Part shown: piece by piece, positions 10,208-21,559 of the stretch
Position numbering within the stretch: position 1 is the first letter of the stretch
Layout: each line of letters begins with the position of its first letter
Assembly: GCA_036245805.1 (NCBI GenBank)
Contig: BTRK01000004.1
Location: forward strand, 37,350,907 to 37,414,906
DNA length: 64,000 bases
Reading direction: 5' to 3'
Source: Pristionchus mayeri
Lineage: Eukaryota > Nematoda > Chromadorea > Rhabditida > Neodiplogasteridae
The notes under the pieces: generated by a model
The model's input: only the letters and a program-made list of their open reading frames with translations
Told to the model about the DNA's origin: nothing
Databases searched by the model: none
Position numbers and translations under genes: made by a program

Positions 10208-10610
10208 GCATGGTATGCCGGCCTGGTTTTTCCATATGCTAACTATTTTGAGCAAAATTCGAAATTTGTGACCATAAACTCGATAATATAATTGAGTGAG
10301 ATTCGATCAGGGTAATTAAATTTTGGTTATTGGACATACCTAGAGTAATGCTAAAGAGATTTTGAGTCTATCTTGTCCCGTTCAGAAATTATGAAATTTC
10401 GATTTTTTGACTTTGAGGCTTTGTATTTTCCTGCATACAAGTGAAATCGATAAATCAGTGGTTCTTTGTGCAACATAGAGCCAAGGGGTACACATGCACA
10501 AATTATAGGGGCCTGGTTCCCATTCCGGTGGGACGTGGCCGGGGGGTGGCGATTATGGTCGAGTCTTACCGATCCGGTCTCTTAAAGTTGAACGATTCAA
10601 ACAAATTTAA
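10208..10610. repeat. Dispersed repeat R1, copy 2 (inverted)
   Basis: Inverse of 1430-1764 joined to 3031-3075. It shows the state of R1 without the mariner-type insertion. It ends near CCGATCCGGTCTCTTAAAG. Confidence 0.8.
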
Positions 10611-11923
10611 AAAATGAACAAAACCTTCGAGCCTTCGAAATTTCTGTAAAATCGACACATATTTTTTTTAAATGACAATCAACACTCGGGTCCTACACGA
10701 AAAGAATAACTGAAAAGTCCGACAGTTTGGACATCCTTTGCCCTTTGAACTATTACTACGTTCTCAGCTACTGGATTTTGTACACAAATTCATTTCTCGC
10801 CCTTCTAGTCGTCGCGATTTGGGTTTTTTTAGGGTTTATATGGTTCAAATTCGAGACGAGCCGTTGAGCTTGCAAGCCTACGCCTCGATTTGGTTTTACC
10901 AACGCTGTTGCAGTGAATCTCCTTTCACCTTTAGCGAACGTCTAGAAAATCAAGCAAATTATGACGCGTTGCAAATATGGTATAATGTTTACTCGAAGTA
11001 TAGTGCTTAGACCAATTCCATTATTTAGGTTTGCGGAGTCAGACAGATGGGTCATGAAGATAAAGTATTGCTACGTAGGTAATCCGTGTAGTGTGACCTT
11101 GAAAGTGAGCCAGGAGGATGATAGTTCAACGTAAGATCTACAAACATGGCAAAGTATGATATTTGTAATTCAGGAATGATTTAGTGCTCTCAGCGCCTAT
11201 AAGCTCCGAGTACGGGAACAGACTAGTACATCTTTCAAGTTGAAAGGTCAACTTTCTATCGACAGAATGTGAATCTTTCAAATCTTATAGGGATATACAA
11301 TTTTCGTTTTAACTTATTGAATTAAAAGAACATATTTTTTTACATTTATTTGTCATGAACTTCCTCTTTTTCCTCTGTGCTAATAAGGGGGGCATACCCT
11401 TATTATGAGGTTGAGGTTTGAGATACATTAGCGCAGGACGGTTTATGGACACTTTTTCAATTTGATGTATTTTTTTTGCCCATGAAAAATGTCAATTCGA
11501 TAGTCTGCACTATGCACCAAATTCATCGGAGATTGCGATCATTATATTATGGTATGACGAAACAGCTCAGTCGTTGCGTAGTGATGACGCGATCAAACAG
11601 TACTTTTTCAAAACTGCATTATTCTTACCTGGATTTTTCCTGCTTGCCAGATTTTCCGAGGTTGGAGGTGTGACTGAGGACTATCCAGAACAAAATTTTT
11701 AAGTTGTTTTTTCGGTCGCACATTGGGTGCATCCTTGCTGCAAAATCGAGGTCGAAAATTCAGATCTCGACATCTAGAGAAGCTAGGGACTCCATCAAAG
11801 CGTCACAATGATCGCAATCAGAATCACAGAAGATCCTGAGAATAAGAAAACAATATATCGAAATTTGCCCTTAGGGCATGACAAAATACTTTTTTATGAC
11901 CATTTTTTGGACATTCATAATTA
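10611..11923. other. No gene identified; relic of an inverted-repeat element
   Basis: 11440-11870 resembles the arms of the element at 11924-13491 (GACACTTTTTCAATTTGATG, then TTTTCCGAGGTTGGAG) and matches 14400-14690 in inverse. It may be the left arm of a larger, older relative. The 90-residue frame at 10738-11010 has no recognisable motif. The rest shows nothing I can support. Confidence 0.4.
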
Positions 11924-13491
11924 CAGTCGCGCCGGAATGTCATGGGACACTTTTTCAATTTATTGTAACTTTTTGCCCTGAAAATTCATCTTTCTGGCAC
12001 CCAGGTATGAAGTACAAAATTCTTTGGAGATTATGATCATGATGTTCTGGTATGACGAAATGGCCACCGTTATTGCATAGTGATGACGCAATCAATATGC
12101 ACTTTTTCAAAACGGCATTATTGAAGAGGATGTGCCCCCTGGCAATCCCCTTTATTCTGTAAATGCGAATTATTATAATATTTACATCAATTTACCGTAA
12201 TTCCATTAGAACCGTATTAATATCCGTCAAATGTATAGTGTGTGCTTACCGTATGCTGAGTGCATTTTCCCGCCCTCTGCTTTCCATACACTATCTCGCT
12301 GAGTATCCCCGTTTCTCGTCAAGCTTTCTTTCCTATTTTCGAATGAGTTGTTGTTGCCTCGCCGATGGCGAGTAGTTGTTGTTGCTGTCGGTCGCCGAGG
12401 ATGGTCGTCGTTAGAAGATAGTTTTCCCTTAGAGGATCATCATGGGGTTTGGTGTTCTAGTTGATTTCCCCTTTCTCTCCTTCTTTTCCTTGCGTTGCGG
12501 TCTGCCGGTCAGACTCGGTCTGATCGGAAGTCGTGCCCTTTTTTGTACGGGTGCGCAATGAACCGGTCTGCCACTTCTCAGTGCGTGGCTAGATCCGAGA
12601 CTAAGCAGCTGGTGTGAGCCGGTTGTGAGTGTAATTTTTTTAAGGCACGCCGAAGGACATGCCCGATTTTGCATTTTGCATTCAATTCAGGGTCTCATCA
12701 GTTGCTGATTTGTAGAAGATACGGAGAATTTCTGCCCTGGGTTCCCGGTGTACATTGGAGTGTACGCGGGCGAGGTGTCAGACTTTTCTCCTATTCTTCA
12801 CATTATTCTTACATAGATTTTTCCCTACTGGCCAAACTTTCCGAGGTTGGAGATATGACCGAGGCCTACCCAGCATAAATTCTTGAAATTGCTATGCGGT
12901 CGCACATTGGCGGCAGCCACGGGGTCCGAAATTCAGAATACATTTTGAACATTATCAGATAAAAAGCAGATTTTTACATAACTTCCCTTAAAGTTATGAA
13001 AGTCCAAAAATGATCATGCAAAAAAGTGATTTTTTCATGCCCTGAGTGCAAATTTTTAATTATCGTGTACATATTCTCAGGATCATCTGGATTCATTATG
13101 GCGATAATTTTGATGTCTTGAACGGGTCTCTAGCTACCCTAGAAGCCGATTTCTGAATTTCAGACCTTGTTTTTGCAGCAAGGCTGCTGCAAACGTGCGA
13201 CCGAGCAGCACTTTCATAAAATTATTCTGGATATGCCTCGGTCATATCTCCAATCTTAGAAAGTTTGGCGAACAGGAAAAAATCTATGTAAGAATTATGC
13301 AGTTTTGAAAAAGTGCATATTGATTGCGTCATCACTATGCAATAACGGGGGCGATTTCGTCATATCCCAACATCATGATCATAATCTCCAATTAGTTTTG
13401 TACTTCATACCTGGGTGCCAGAAAGGTGAATTTCCAGGGCAAAAAGTTACAACAAATTGAAAAAGTGTCCCATGACTTTCCGGCGCGACTG
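11924..13491. mobile_element. TA-flanked long-inverted-repeat element
   Basis: Ends CAGTCGCGCCGGAA(T/A)GTCATG and its inverse, with TA on both sides (11922-11923, 13492-13493). The arms pair for several hundred bases. The left arm is interrupted by a solo LTR at 12122-12800 and resumes at 12807; the corresponding right arm at 13140-13490 is unbroken. TA plus CAGT-type ends points to the Tc1/mariner superfamily. There is no transposase. Confidence 0.8.
12116..12806. mobile_element. Solo LTR, 679 bp, 6-bp target duplication
   Basis: TGAAGAGGATG...CTATTCTTCA spans 12122-12800 and begins and ends with the short inverted repeat TGAAGA/TCTTCA. CATTAT precedes (12116-12121) and follows (12801-12806). 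The opposite arm of the host element has the joined site with one CATAAT (inverse) and no insertion. This is the footprint of an LTR retrotransposon lost by LTR-LTR recombination. Orientation and family (Ty3- or Bel-like) cannot be decided. Confidence 0.8.
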
Positions 13492-13493
13492 TA

Positions 13494-13660
13494 TGTGAAA
13501 AATTTATGTATAAATCTGGTTTTCGCGTAGGAATGTTAAAAAATGTATTGAGGAGCTGACTACCAACTTTGTAGATTGTTTGGATACCTTTCCTGCCCAC
13601 GACGATCGTTGTTCGGAGGTATACTCGGGTCGTGAGGCACCCTACTTACGCAATCTCGTC
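13494..13660. other. Unassigned spacer
   Basis: No feature seen between the TA-flanked element and the next insertion. Confidence 0.4.
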
Positions 13661-14270
13661 GTGTGTACTAGGGATAGCAATACGGTTTGGATTAGGGAGG
13701 TAAAAACGGATCAACAGGTCGCATTTTGATCCGCATCGACGAGTAATAAGCGGGTCGGTAGATGACCCGCCGGATTCAGGTCAGAAACGGATCAAGCGTG
13801 AGAGCTAGAAAGGGAGAGGAAGAGCGAGATAGTGCGACAAGGGAAGAGAGCGCAGAGAGAAAGAATCGTCTCATCGCTCTCTCCCTTTATCGCACGCTCT
13901 CGCTCCTCCTCTTCCTTTCTCGAGAGGGAGAGGGCCACTTCTAACACGCAATTTCGAGTCAGAAACGGTCAGGCTCATAAAATAGGGTGACCCGATGGAA
14001 TCGTAATAACGCGGGTAACCCGTGGCTCGTTCATGCCACCCTAGTTCGGATAATGGATTATCCAATAGCAAATTCACGCGCGTCGCCGCGAGTTCGATTA
14101 CCACTATCCAAACCGCATCGACGCGCGCGCGATGCACTAAAACAGGATTGAATTATCCGAACAGAACGTATTATCCGGATAGTAAGACGGATTATACGGA
14201 TTATACGTTTTATCGCGCGCAATGCGTCGCTTCGAAATGGATAATCCATTTGACCATCCCTAGTGTGCAC
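13661..14270. mobile_element. hAT-like non-autonomous element
   Basis: TAGGGATAG at 13669 and its near inverse CCATCCCTA ending at 14262 bound 594 bp. Flanks GTGTGTAC (13661-13668) and GTGTGCAC (14263-14270) match at 7 of 8 bases. The interior holds a purine/pyrimidine hairpin (13795-13930), CGGGTCGG/GACCCG words and several GGATTATCC words. The TSD length and CTAGGGAT end fit hAT elements. Confidence 0.6.
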
Positions 14271-14379
14271 TCTCGCACTCTGTGACGTAGTACACCTCTG
14301 AAAAACGATCGCCGCGGGCAGGAAAGATATTCAAACACTGCAAACAGTTCGGAATCATATCTCTATTACATTTCGAACA

Positions 14380-14700
14380 CTTCTACACAAAAGAAATAGA
14401 TGTTTACATACGTTTTCCACATTGTTATGGATGTCCAAAAATGGTCATGCAAAAAAGTGATTTTTTCATGTCCTGACAGCAAATTTCGAGATTTTGTTAA
14501 CATATTGTCCGGATCTTTAAATGATCATGAGGTTAATCATTTTGACTCTTTGATCAAGCCTCTATCTTCTCTAGAAGCCGAGATCTGAATTTTCGACGCC
14601 AATGTGCGACCGAGCAGCAACTTTTTTTTATAGTCCTCAGTCACACCTCCAATCTCGGAAAGTGTCCATAAACTTTCCGGTACTACTCTATACACCATTG
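14380..14700. repeat. Right arm of an older relative of the 11.9-kb element
   Basis: Inverse match to 11440-11870: CCTCCAATCTCGGAAAGTGT against the inverse GAGGTTGGAG on the left side, and TGTGCGACCGAGCAGCA against TCGGTCGCACATTGG. Together they suggest an outer inverted-repeat element into which the elements at 11.9 and 13.7 kb were inserted. Confidence 0.45.
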
Positions 14701-14761
14701 TAAAGATCATCAGAAATTGTCCTGATACACCTTTATTAAGAGTTACCAAATCCTGATAATA

Positions 14762-15007
14762 TTACTTGAGGCCGAAGTTAGTTGTAAATTGCTCATCTCC
14801 AAGCGCGCAATAGATAATTTCCTTGTCATCATCCCATTCACGCTTTACCCCAAGGAGGGTTTGCATAGCTCGAAATATCACATGTTTCACGAAGAATAGC
14901 ATAATGCTAAGGACATTGTAAATATAGATGGCCTGGTTCATTTTCTCAATTGTCCTAACTGGCCACTCTGCCACATCAGATACTCTAAAATCGTATTTTC
15001 GAGCCAA
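14762..15007 (-). CDS. Unrecognised coding-like exon, about 80 codons
   Basis: The minus-strand open frame ends ...EWDDDKEIIYCALGDEQFTT plus NFGLK and a stop. It contains EWPVRTIEKMNQAIYIYNVL and a hydrophobic stretch VLSIMLFFVKHVIF. Amino-acid mix and codon use look more coding-like than most frames around it, and it is not part of an obvious palindrome. A stop lies just upstream of its first codons and no partner exon was found. It could be a terminal exon, a transposon remnant or chance. Confidence 0.25.
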   Translation of the reverse strand: MARKYDFRVSDVAEWPVRTIEKMNQAIYIYNVLSIMLFFVKHVIFRAMQTLLGVKREWDDDKEIIYCALGDEQFTTNFGLK

Positions 15008-15089
15008 GTAATTGCATTAGTTTATGGAAATTTATCAAAAAGGCTACGAGCTAAGATTTCTGGGGATTGGAAAAAAGCCAAAGTACACC

Positions 15090-15260
15090 TTTCTCAATCA
15101 TAACAGGATTCCTAAAATTAAAAAGCCAAAGTTCACCTTTCTCAAAGCCTCTCGCCCATTTTCGCTCTTCAGGGAATGATGTCAGTTTTTCGTGTTTATG
15201 TGCTAATTGAGTTCTACATTGAAACATTCAAATCATAACAGGATTCCTAAAATTAATAAA
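15090..15260. repeat. Two 26-base direct repeats
   Basis: AATCATAACAGGATTCCTAA followed by AATTAA occurs near 15096 and again near 15229, with CCAAAGT(A/T)CACCTTTCTCAA also doubled between them. This is a local tandem duplication. 15260-15985 shows nothing further. Confidence 0.6.
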
Positions 15261-15992
15261 CTTTCACTTATTTGCGAGGCTTTACGTATTTTTTACATAA
15301 AAAATCCGATAATGGACGATTTCACTTCTACTTGACGGTACATTGCCTACAGAGAAAGCTTTTCCACCATATCGAAAAGGGTTATTTTTTCAGTTTCTGT
15401 TTCATACGAACACATTGATGGACAAGACTTTTCATATTTCGGAATGTCTAGATTGGATATAACAAATGGCCAAAAGCTCAGGTATTTTTCTCAGAGCTTC
15501 TATATATTAATCACGGTTCTTCTGACCCCCTTTACAAAAAGTCCAAACTGCTTAGATCAAATCCAAACATGGGTGTTTGATATCCCATAGTTTTTAAGTT
15601 GAGTAAATAGATCGTTCAAAACAGTGATATGATGGTTGTCTCAATGATCTCTATAAGAAGTACAGTACATGCTTATCGCATAGCGCATATGCTGCTGAAG
15701 GTTTAGGGGAATATGAAGGTAGCACGGGTTGTTGTCTTTGCTGTGATTAACATACAACACTGCGAATAGCATGCACATTTCCCTGCCGTTTCTAATTGGA
15801 AGCTCAGGATATCGAGTATGAAGTGAAAATAATTCAAATTTTTCAAGTTTGAATTTTTCATCCTCCCTTGTTGTTCAGAACCTTGTGAAAAACCCATGAA
15901 CAATTTCAGATCATGCAAAGCATTTTTTGCAAAGTGTTACATGTACTATCAATCGCCACTTGAACATTGCATTTGGAGCTATTTTTCCCCTA

Positions 15993-18270
15993 TATGACGG
16001 CGGTCACGAATCGAGCAAGGTCTGGCACACCATTTTTTCGAAAATTTGCAGGGAAGGGTTATCGAGGGTGCTGATCATCGTGCTGAACTTCATTTTGCAC
16101 CAACTGGACCCGTTGGTCCAGGCTGCATGTCGGCTGCACCTTGACTTATGTTTATAACTTATCACCCGATTAACGGATCAACTTCAAAATTGTACATGGG
16201 TAAAATGAGTTTACGATGACTCTTTCGAAGTGAAATTTGAATATTCAAATTTGCATAAATTATTGAAAAATCGGTTCTCGAATATGTGTTAAATTCTGGT
16301 AAAATAAATTAGATGAGAAGATGCGCCTTGACCTGGGGATCTTTTTTCGTATGCATAGTAAGGTATCAAGTGTCTGCGTTTTTATGTTATTTATTATTTT
16401 CGAAGTAATTTTTCGTCACTACGCCGTGCACTTTGCGCGAAGAGTGAGAAATGAGAATGAGCTTCAATGCCAACTATACTCTCAGATCCAATTATTTCGA
16501 GGCGGATGACTGGAGGGTATATTAGGTTGGAACAAAAGTTTTGCACGATTTCGACCATGCAGTTTGAAATGCCTTAAAAGGCTTCACTTTAAATGGGCCG
16601 ATCTAACCGGATAGCATATATTTAGGGACTATTTGTACAATATATCCGCTACTTCGAATTGAATCCTGCTCTGAGGGTTTGCGAAAAAAATCAGGTTTCG
16701 TTAAATGTGAAATTTTCGAGTTACATAGACTTTGTTTGCCGCGCTCCTATTCTGATAGGAAAACTCATTGTAAAATCTCACATAGTGGAGTGAAAAGCCC
16801 GTTGGTTGTTCTCTCTAAAACTATGTAGGATCTAGTGGTTACTTCAATTTAGCAAGGTTTACGGGCCATTAAATTCCAAGATTCGCGAGGTAAAGTTGCT
16901 GAATGGATCGCTTTTCTTGCCTCGCCAATCAATCATACTGGCTTGATCTTAAGTGCTTTTACATATACTACCGTGGGGCTTTATAACATAATGGAATGCT
17001 GGAGCCTACCCTTTTCCACTCCAAGAAAATTTATATTTTCAGAAATTTTGAATCATGGTCATCAAAGCCCAAATTTTGAAATTCGGTGTACATAGTCCGA
17101 GTCGATCTCCTCGAAAGGAAGCTATCCCCTGACTCGGCCAAGCCAATAAATGATAGAGTAAGAGTTACTTGTTCAGTTAACCGTATAAAGTCTGAGCTTC
17201 CTTTTATGCTGGAAACATGACATTCATGGAAACATCAATTTCGACTCTCTAATATCAGTATCTGAGTATGCAATATTGCATTTTTAAATAGAAGCATTGT
17301 ATGCCCACACGAAAATAATTGTGAGCTTACCATGGAAGGTACTTAAAGTTTACATGCATTTGAGATCGATAGGCCTACGGCTACGGCTATGCGGTGAAGA
17401 CAACTAATTCAGACCAAGCTCCTTTTGACGCGAGATTAAAAATTACCTAAGTTTCTGGAACGCCATTTGTGGTAATAACCATTTTCATACTATTTTAGGA
17501 TGTCTGTTCATCACACTCTCCAAACACACCTTGATATTTGTATTATCATCGATGCCCATAGAGTGCAGACCCCGAAATTATGTAGTTTAGTTCTCAAATG
17601 TAGTAACTTTGACTTTAAAATGCCGCCACAGTATGAAATGATATGGGTAATACTAATGTGTGATAGAAAGAGTATCCAAGCCCTCAACGAATACACGAAA
17701 CAAAATTAAATAATTTTGCAAATAAAGGACAGGGTATGCCGGAAACGAAAATTTGAAAATCGTGCAAAACTTTTGTTCCAACCTGATAGTTGGCAGTGAA
17801 AAATATTATCATTTCTCACTCTTCACGCAAAGTGCACGGCGTAATGACAAAAATTACTTCGAAAATAATGCATAACATAAAAACGCATACAAATGATACC
17901 CTACAATGCATACGAAAAATGATCCCCAGGTCAAGGCGCATCTTCTTATCTAATTTATTTTATATTCGAGAACCGATTTTTTTATATTTTACATAAATTT
18001 GAATAATCAAATTTCACTTCGAAAGAGTCAATGTGGAGTTATTTTACCCATGTACAAATTTGAAGTTGATCCGTTAAACGGGTGATGAGTTATGAACATA
18101 AGTTAAGGTGCAGCCGACATGCAGCCTGGCCCAACCGATCGAGTTAGTGCAAAATAAAGATGACCACGATGATCAGCACCCTCGAAAACCCCTTCCTGCA
18201 AATTTTCGAAAAAAATGGTGTGCCAGGTCCTTCAGGTCGTTGTTCGATTCTTACGCGACCGCCGTCATAT
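15993..18270. mobile_element. Fold-back element, TATGACGGCGGTC ends
   Basis: The left arm 15993-16515 pairs with the right arm 17790-18270. Landmarks are GACGGCGGTC at the outer ends, TGGCACACCATTTTTTCG, GGCTGCACCTTGACTTA and GAGTGAGAAATGAG. The loop is occupied by a 1264-bp mariner-type element. TA may flank the outer ends. No transposase is present. Confidence 0.75.
16523..17786. mobile_element. Mariner-type element in a fold-back loop
   Basis: The left end TTAGGTTGGAACAAAAGTTT and the inverse of the right end TCAGGTTGGAACAAAAGTTT are inverted repeats of about 30 bases with one mismatch. TA lies at 16521-16522 and 17787-17788. Length and end sequence are close to the element at 1765-3030, so both belong to one family. 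No transposase frame is recognisable; 17500-17709 is open for 69 codons but has no mariner motif. Confidence 0.8.
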
Positions 18271-19894
18271 ATCGATGAAAAAATATTTAGTATAAAAATA
18301 ACGTTCCTCATGAATGAAATAATACTTCATGTTAGAAAAAAAACTTTCAAAAAAATATGACGAGTCTTCTGATAGATTGCAGGACCGCGCTGAACAAGGA
18401 GAGACAATTTGAGCAACATTCTCGAGATATTTATGATAGAGTGCGGGGATGAGAAAACTTTTGGCGTTGGCCGTTTTTCTAGAACCGGCGTTCAGGACTT
18501 TTCCGGTTTTTGGAATTGGAAACATATCTCCGCTCCCAGATGAGCTACAATGCCGCTGGCTCAAAATTTGCGGAAAATGTTAAAATGTAAGATAAGCAAA
18601 TTTGACTTCATGCTCTAAAAATCGAAAAAGTGATTTCAAAATCTGAAAATAAATCCTACCGGTTAGAATATTTTGAACAGAAAATCGGATTCTACGGTAA
18701 CAGGTTAGTCAGCGAAAAACATCACCTAATGTCTATACATGTGGGATTATACTTTTATGAGGCCATATGCTCAAAAAGCAGCCCAAATTTCAGAATTAGT
18801 GGCATTTTGAAGCCTGGGAAATCGATAATTTGGAACATTGTGGGTTCAAATGCTTCTTAATTTTTTCATACTTCCAATTCCGGACTACCAATTGCAGAGA
18901 TCTTGATTAGATAATATCCCATTTGGACAATCAGTGATCGATTTTCCAAGCTTCGAAATTCGACTAATTCTGAAATTTAGGCTATTTATTGTGTATTTAG
19001 CCTCATACAAGTATTTTCCCACACCTACAGACATTAGGTGATCTTTTTCTCTGACTATCCTGACACCGTAGAATCCGACTCTGTGTTCAAAATGTTCTAA
19101 AGGGGCTGTATCATTTTAGAACTCTCGTTTTAGAACTGGTCATTTTAGAACTGGTCGTTTTAGAACTCGGTCATTTTAGACTAAAAGGCGCCATTCCTTG
19201 AAATTTCGCATGGTTGTTTTAGAACTCGAACAGTAAACAATGACATGGTCATTTTAGAAGTGGTAATTTTAGAACTGGTGAATTTAGAACTGGTCGTTTT
19301 AGAACTTGGTCATTTTAGAACTCTTCGACTAGAAGGCGTCAGTCCTTGAAATTTCGCATGGTCGTTTTAGAACTCGAACAGTAAACAATGACATGGTCAT
19401 TTTTGAACTGGTCATTTTAGAACTGGTCGTTTTGGAACTCGGTCATTTTAGAACTCTTCGACTAAAAGGCGTCAGTCCTTGAAATTTCTCATGGTCGTTT
19501 TAGAAGTCGAATAGTAAACAATAGAATGGTCATTTTAGAACTGGTCGTTTTAGAACTCCTCAACCAAAAAGGATTGCTAGCACAGCAATAGTTATGAAAA
19601 TGCTTATTCTCGCATCGGAATATCGTCTAAATGACGGTGTAATTGTTTTCTGTTCGAGCTCTAAAACGATCGTGTGAAATATCGAGGTATAACGCCTCTC
19701 GGTTGAAGAGTTCTAAAATGACCGAGTTCTGAAATGATCAGTTCTAAATTCACCAGTTCTAAAATGACCAATTCTAAAATGACCATGTCATTGTTTACTG
19801 TTCGAGTTCTAAAACGACCATGCGAAATTTCAAGGACCGACGCCTTTTAGTCGAAGAGTTCTAAAATGACCGAGTTCTAAAACGATCAGTTCTA

Positions 19895-21185
19895 CAGGGT
19901 GTCCAAAAAGTATTGTTACACTTTTGAAACGCGAATTTTTTTAACATGTAGGTCGAGTTATCAAAACCTGTAATAACACGTTTGAGCCCACCCTTCGGTG
20001 CGTTGAGGGAACCTACTAATTAGTTTCCCATAGTCATGGTTCGTCCAAATCGCTATCGTCAAACTATTATCAACCTTTGGACCCTCGGCGACCCCCCAGA
20101 TTCCATCAGGAGGAAGCTTCGTATTTCCCGAATGACAGTCTATCGCACCATCTCCCGTTTCAAGCAGTTGGGCACTGCGAAGGACCGTCCAAGATCAGGA
20201 AGACCCAAGACCGCTCTCACTCAGAAGAACAGGAGAATCGTGGAGAAGAGAGTGAATCGCAATGCCAAACGATCCATCAGGAAGATGGCTAAGGATCTCA
20301 AGATCTCCAAAGGATCCGTGTGTGCCATCGTTCATTCTCTTCTCAAGTCCTACCCCTACAAGATGAGAAAGGGCCATGGCCTCACTGATGTCCACAAGCA
20401 GAAGCGCCTGGAGAGATGCAAGCTGCTCCTTCAGCGGGCCGATCGTGGGGAGCACTTGACTACCGTTTACTCTGACGAGAAGCTGTTCTCAGTCGAGGAG
20501 GTCTACAACAGTCAGAACACCAGGATCATCGCCAAGTCTCCTCAGCAAGCTGACGCCAGAGGTAGAACCATCTCTCGCATTGCCCACCCCCAGGCACTGA
20601 TGGTTTGGGCTGGTGTGTGCTCGACGGGCAAGACTCCTCTCGTGTTCGTGGATCCCGGGGTCAAGATCAACAAGGAGTACTACACCAGGGCAATTCTCCA
20701 GAAGGCCCTTCTCCCCTGGTCCCGCTCCCACTTCAAAGGGGCTCGCTGGACCTTCCAACAGGATTCAGCGCCTGCTCACTCGGCAAAAGTGACGCAGGCA
20801 TGGTGTCGCGCCCATCTGCCCGACTTCATCTCGAGTGAGGAATGGCCCTCGAACTCCCCCGATCTCAACCCTCTGGACTTCAGCATTTGGTCAGTGTTGG
20901 AGAAGGAGGCCTGCTCTACTCGCCACAAGAACCGCGATTCCCTCAAGGCAGCCCTTCTCAAGGCATGGGAGAAGATCGACGTCCCTTACCTGCGGGCCGT
21001 CATCGACTCGGTCCCTCGTCGTCTCAGAGAGGTCATCGCGGCCAATGGAGGCCAGATCGAGTGATCGTGCATTGTTATGTTCATATGGTCACTGATAAAT
21101 ACTGTGCCCCGTTTGAGTTGTCTATGTTGCTTTTAAAGAAAGATACATGGTTTTATCCGTGTAACAATACTTTTTGGACACCCTG
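19895..21185 (+). mobile_element. Complete maT-type (DD37D) DNA transposon
   Basis: 1291 bp with perfect 27-bp inverted ends (CAGGGTGTCCAAAAAGTATT...) and TA at both flanks (19893-19894, 21186-21187). It carries one intronless full-length transposase. Perfect ends and an undamaged reading frame mean recent insertion and possible activity. Confidence 0.95.
20036..21064 (+). CDS. Tc1/mariner-superfamily transposase, DD37D (maT-like)
   Basis: 342 residues, single exon, ATG 141 bases inside the left end. Residues 6-42 form the first helix-turn-helix and 53-58 the GRPR-like RSGRPK. Residues 64-105 form a second, paired-like helix-turn-helix. The catalytic core is YSDEKLF (D147), FQQDSAPAH (D243) and SPDLNPLDFSIW (D281). 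D243 and D281 are 37 residues apart, hence DD37D, the signature of maT elements, a group I recall in nematodes and insects. The enzyme would bind the 27-bp ends in the nucleus and move the element by cut and paste into TA. All key residues are present and there is no frameshift. The frame is clearly richer in G+C than its surroundings. Confidence 0.95.
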   Translation: MVRPNRYRQTIINLWTLGDPPDSIRRKLRISRMTVYRTISRFKQLGTAKDRPRSGRPKTALTQKNRRIVEKRVNRNAKRSIRKMAKDLKISKGSVCAIVHSLLKSYPYKMRKGHGLTDVHKQKRLERCKLLLQRADRGEHLTTVYSDEKLFSVEEVYNSQNTRIIAKSPQQADARGRTISRIAHPQALMVWAGVCSTGKTPLVFVDPGVKINKEYYTRAILQKALLPWSRSHFKGARWTFQQDSAPAHSAKVTQAWCRAHLPDFISSEEWPSNSPDLNPLDFSIWSVLEKEACSTRHKNRDSLKAALLKAWEKIDVPYLRAVIDSVPRRLREVIAANGGQIE

Positions 21186-21559
21186 TATAACGACCAGTTA
21201 TAAAATGCCCATGTCATTGTTTACTGTTCGAGTTCTAAAGCGACCATGTGAAATGTCAAGGCCTGTCGCCTTTTGGTTTAAGAGTTCTAAAATGACCGAG
21301 TTCTAAAATGACCAGTTCTAAAATGATCAGTTATAAAATGACCATGCCATTGTTTACTGTTCGAGTTCTAAAACGACCATGTGAAATTTGAAGGACTGAC
21401 GCCTTCTAGTCGAAGAGTTCTAAAATGACCGAGTTCTAAAACGACCAGTTCTAGAATGAACAGTTCTAAATCGAGAGTTCTAAAATGATACAGCCCCGTT
21501 CTAAATAGGGGGCGGGGGGTCCCCGAACCAGTAGGATTTATTTTCTGATTTGTGAATCA

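Larger units (their letters stand above)
19094..21505. mobile_element. 8-bp-TSD element made of mirrored minisatellite arrays
   Basis: Perfect 26-bp inverted ends (GGGGCTGTATCATTTTAGAA...) at 19102-19127 and 21472-21497. GTTCTAAA is duplicated at 19094-19101 and 21498-21505. The same host sequence without insertion lies at 22600-22640, with GTTCTAAA at 22621-22628. The left half is a tandem array of TGGTCATTTTAGAAC-type units, and the right half is the inverse array. A maT transposon splits the right half. TSD size suggests hAT or Merlin as the mobiliser. Without the maT insertion it is about 1.1 kb. Confidence 0.85.

Noticed and set aside
19102..19560. CRISPR-like or coding tandem repeat
   Set aside because: Units are contiguous without unique spacers, degenerate, and mirrored in the other half of an element with terminal inverted repeats.
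20077..20961. Alternative frames overlapping the transposase
   Set aside because: Shadow frames of a G+C-richer gene; only the 342-residue frame carries the DD37D motifs.
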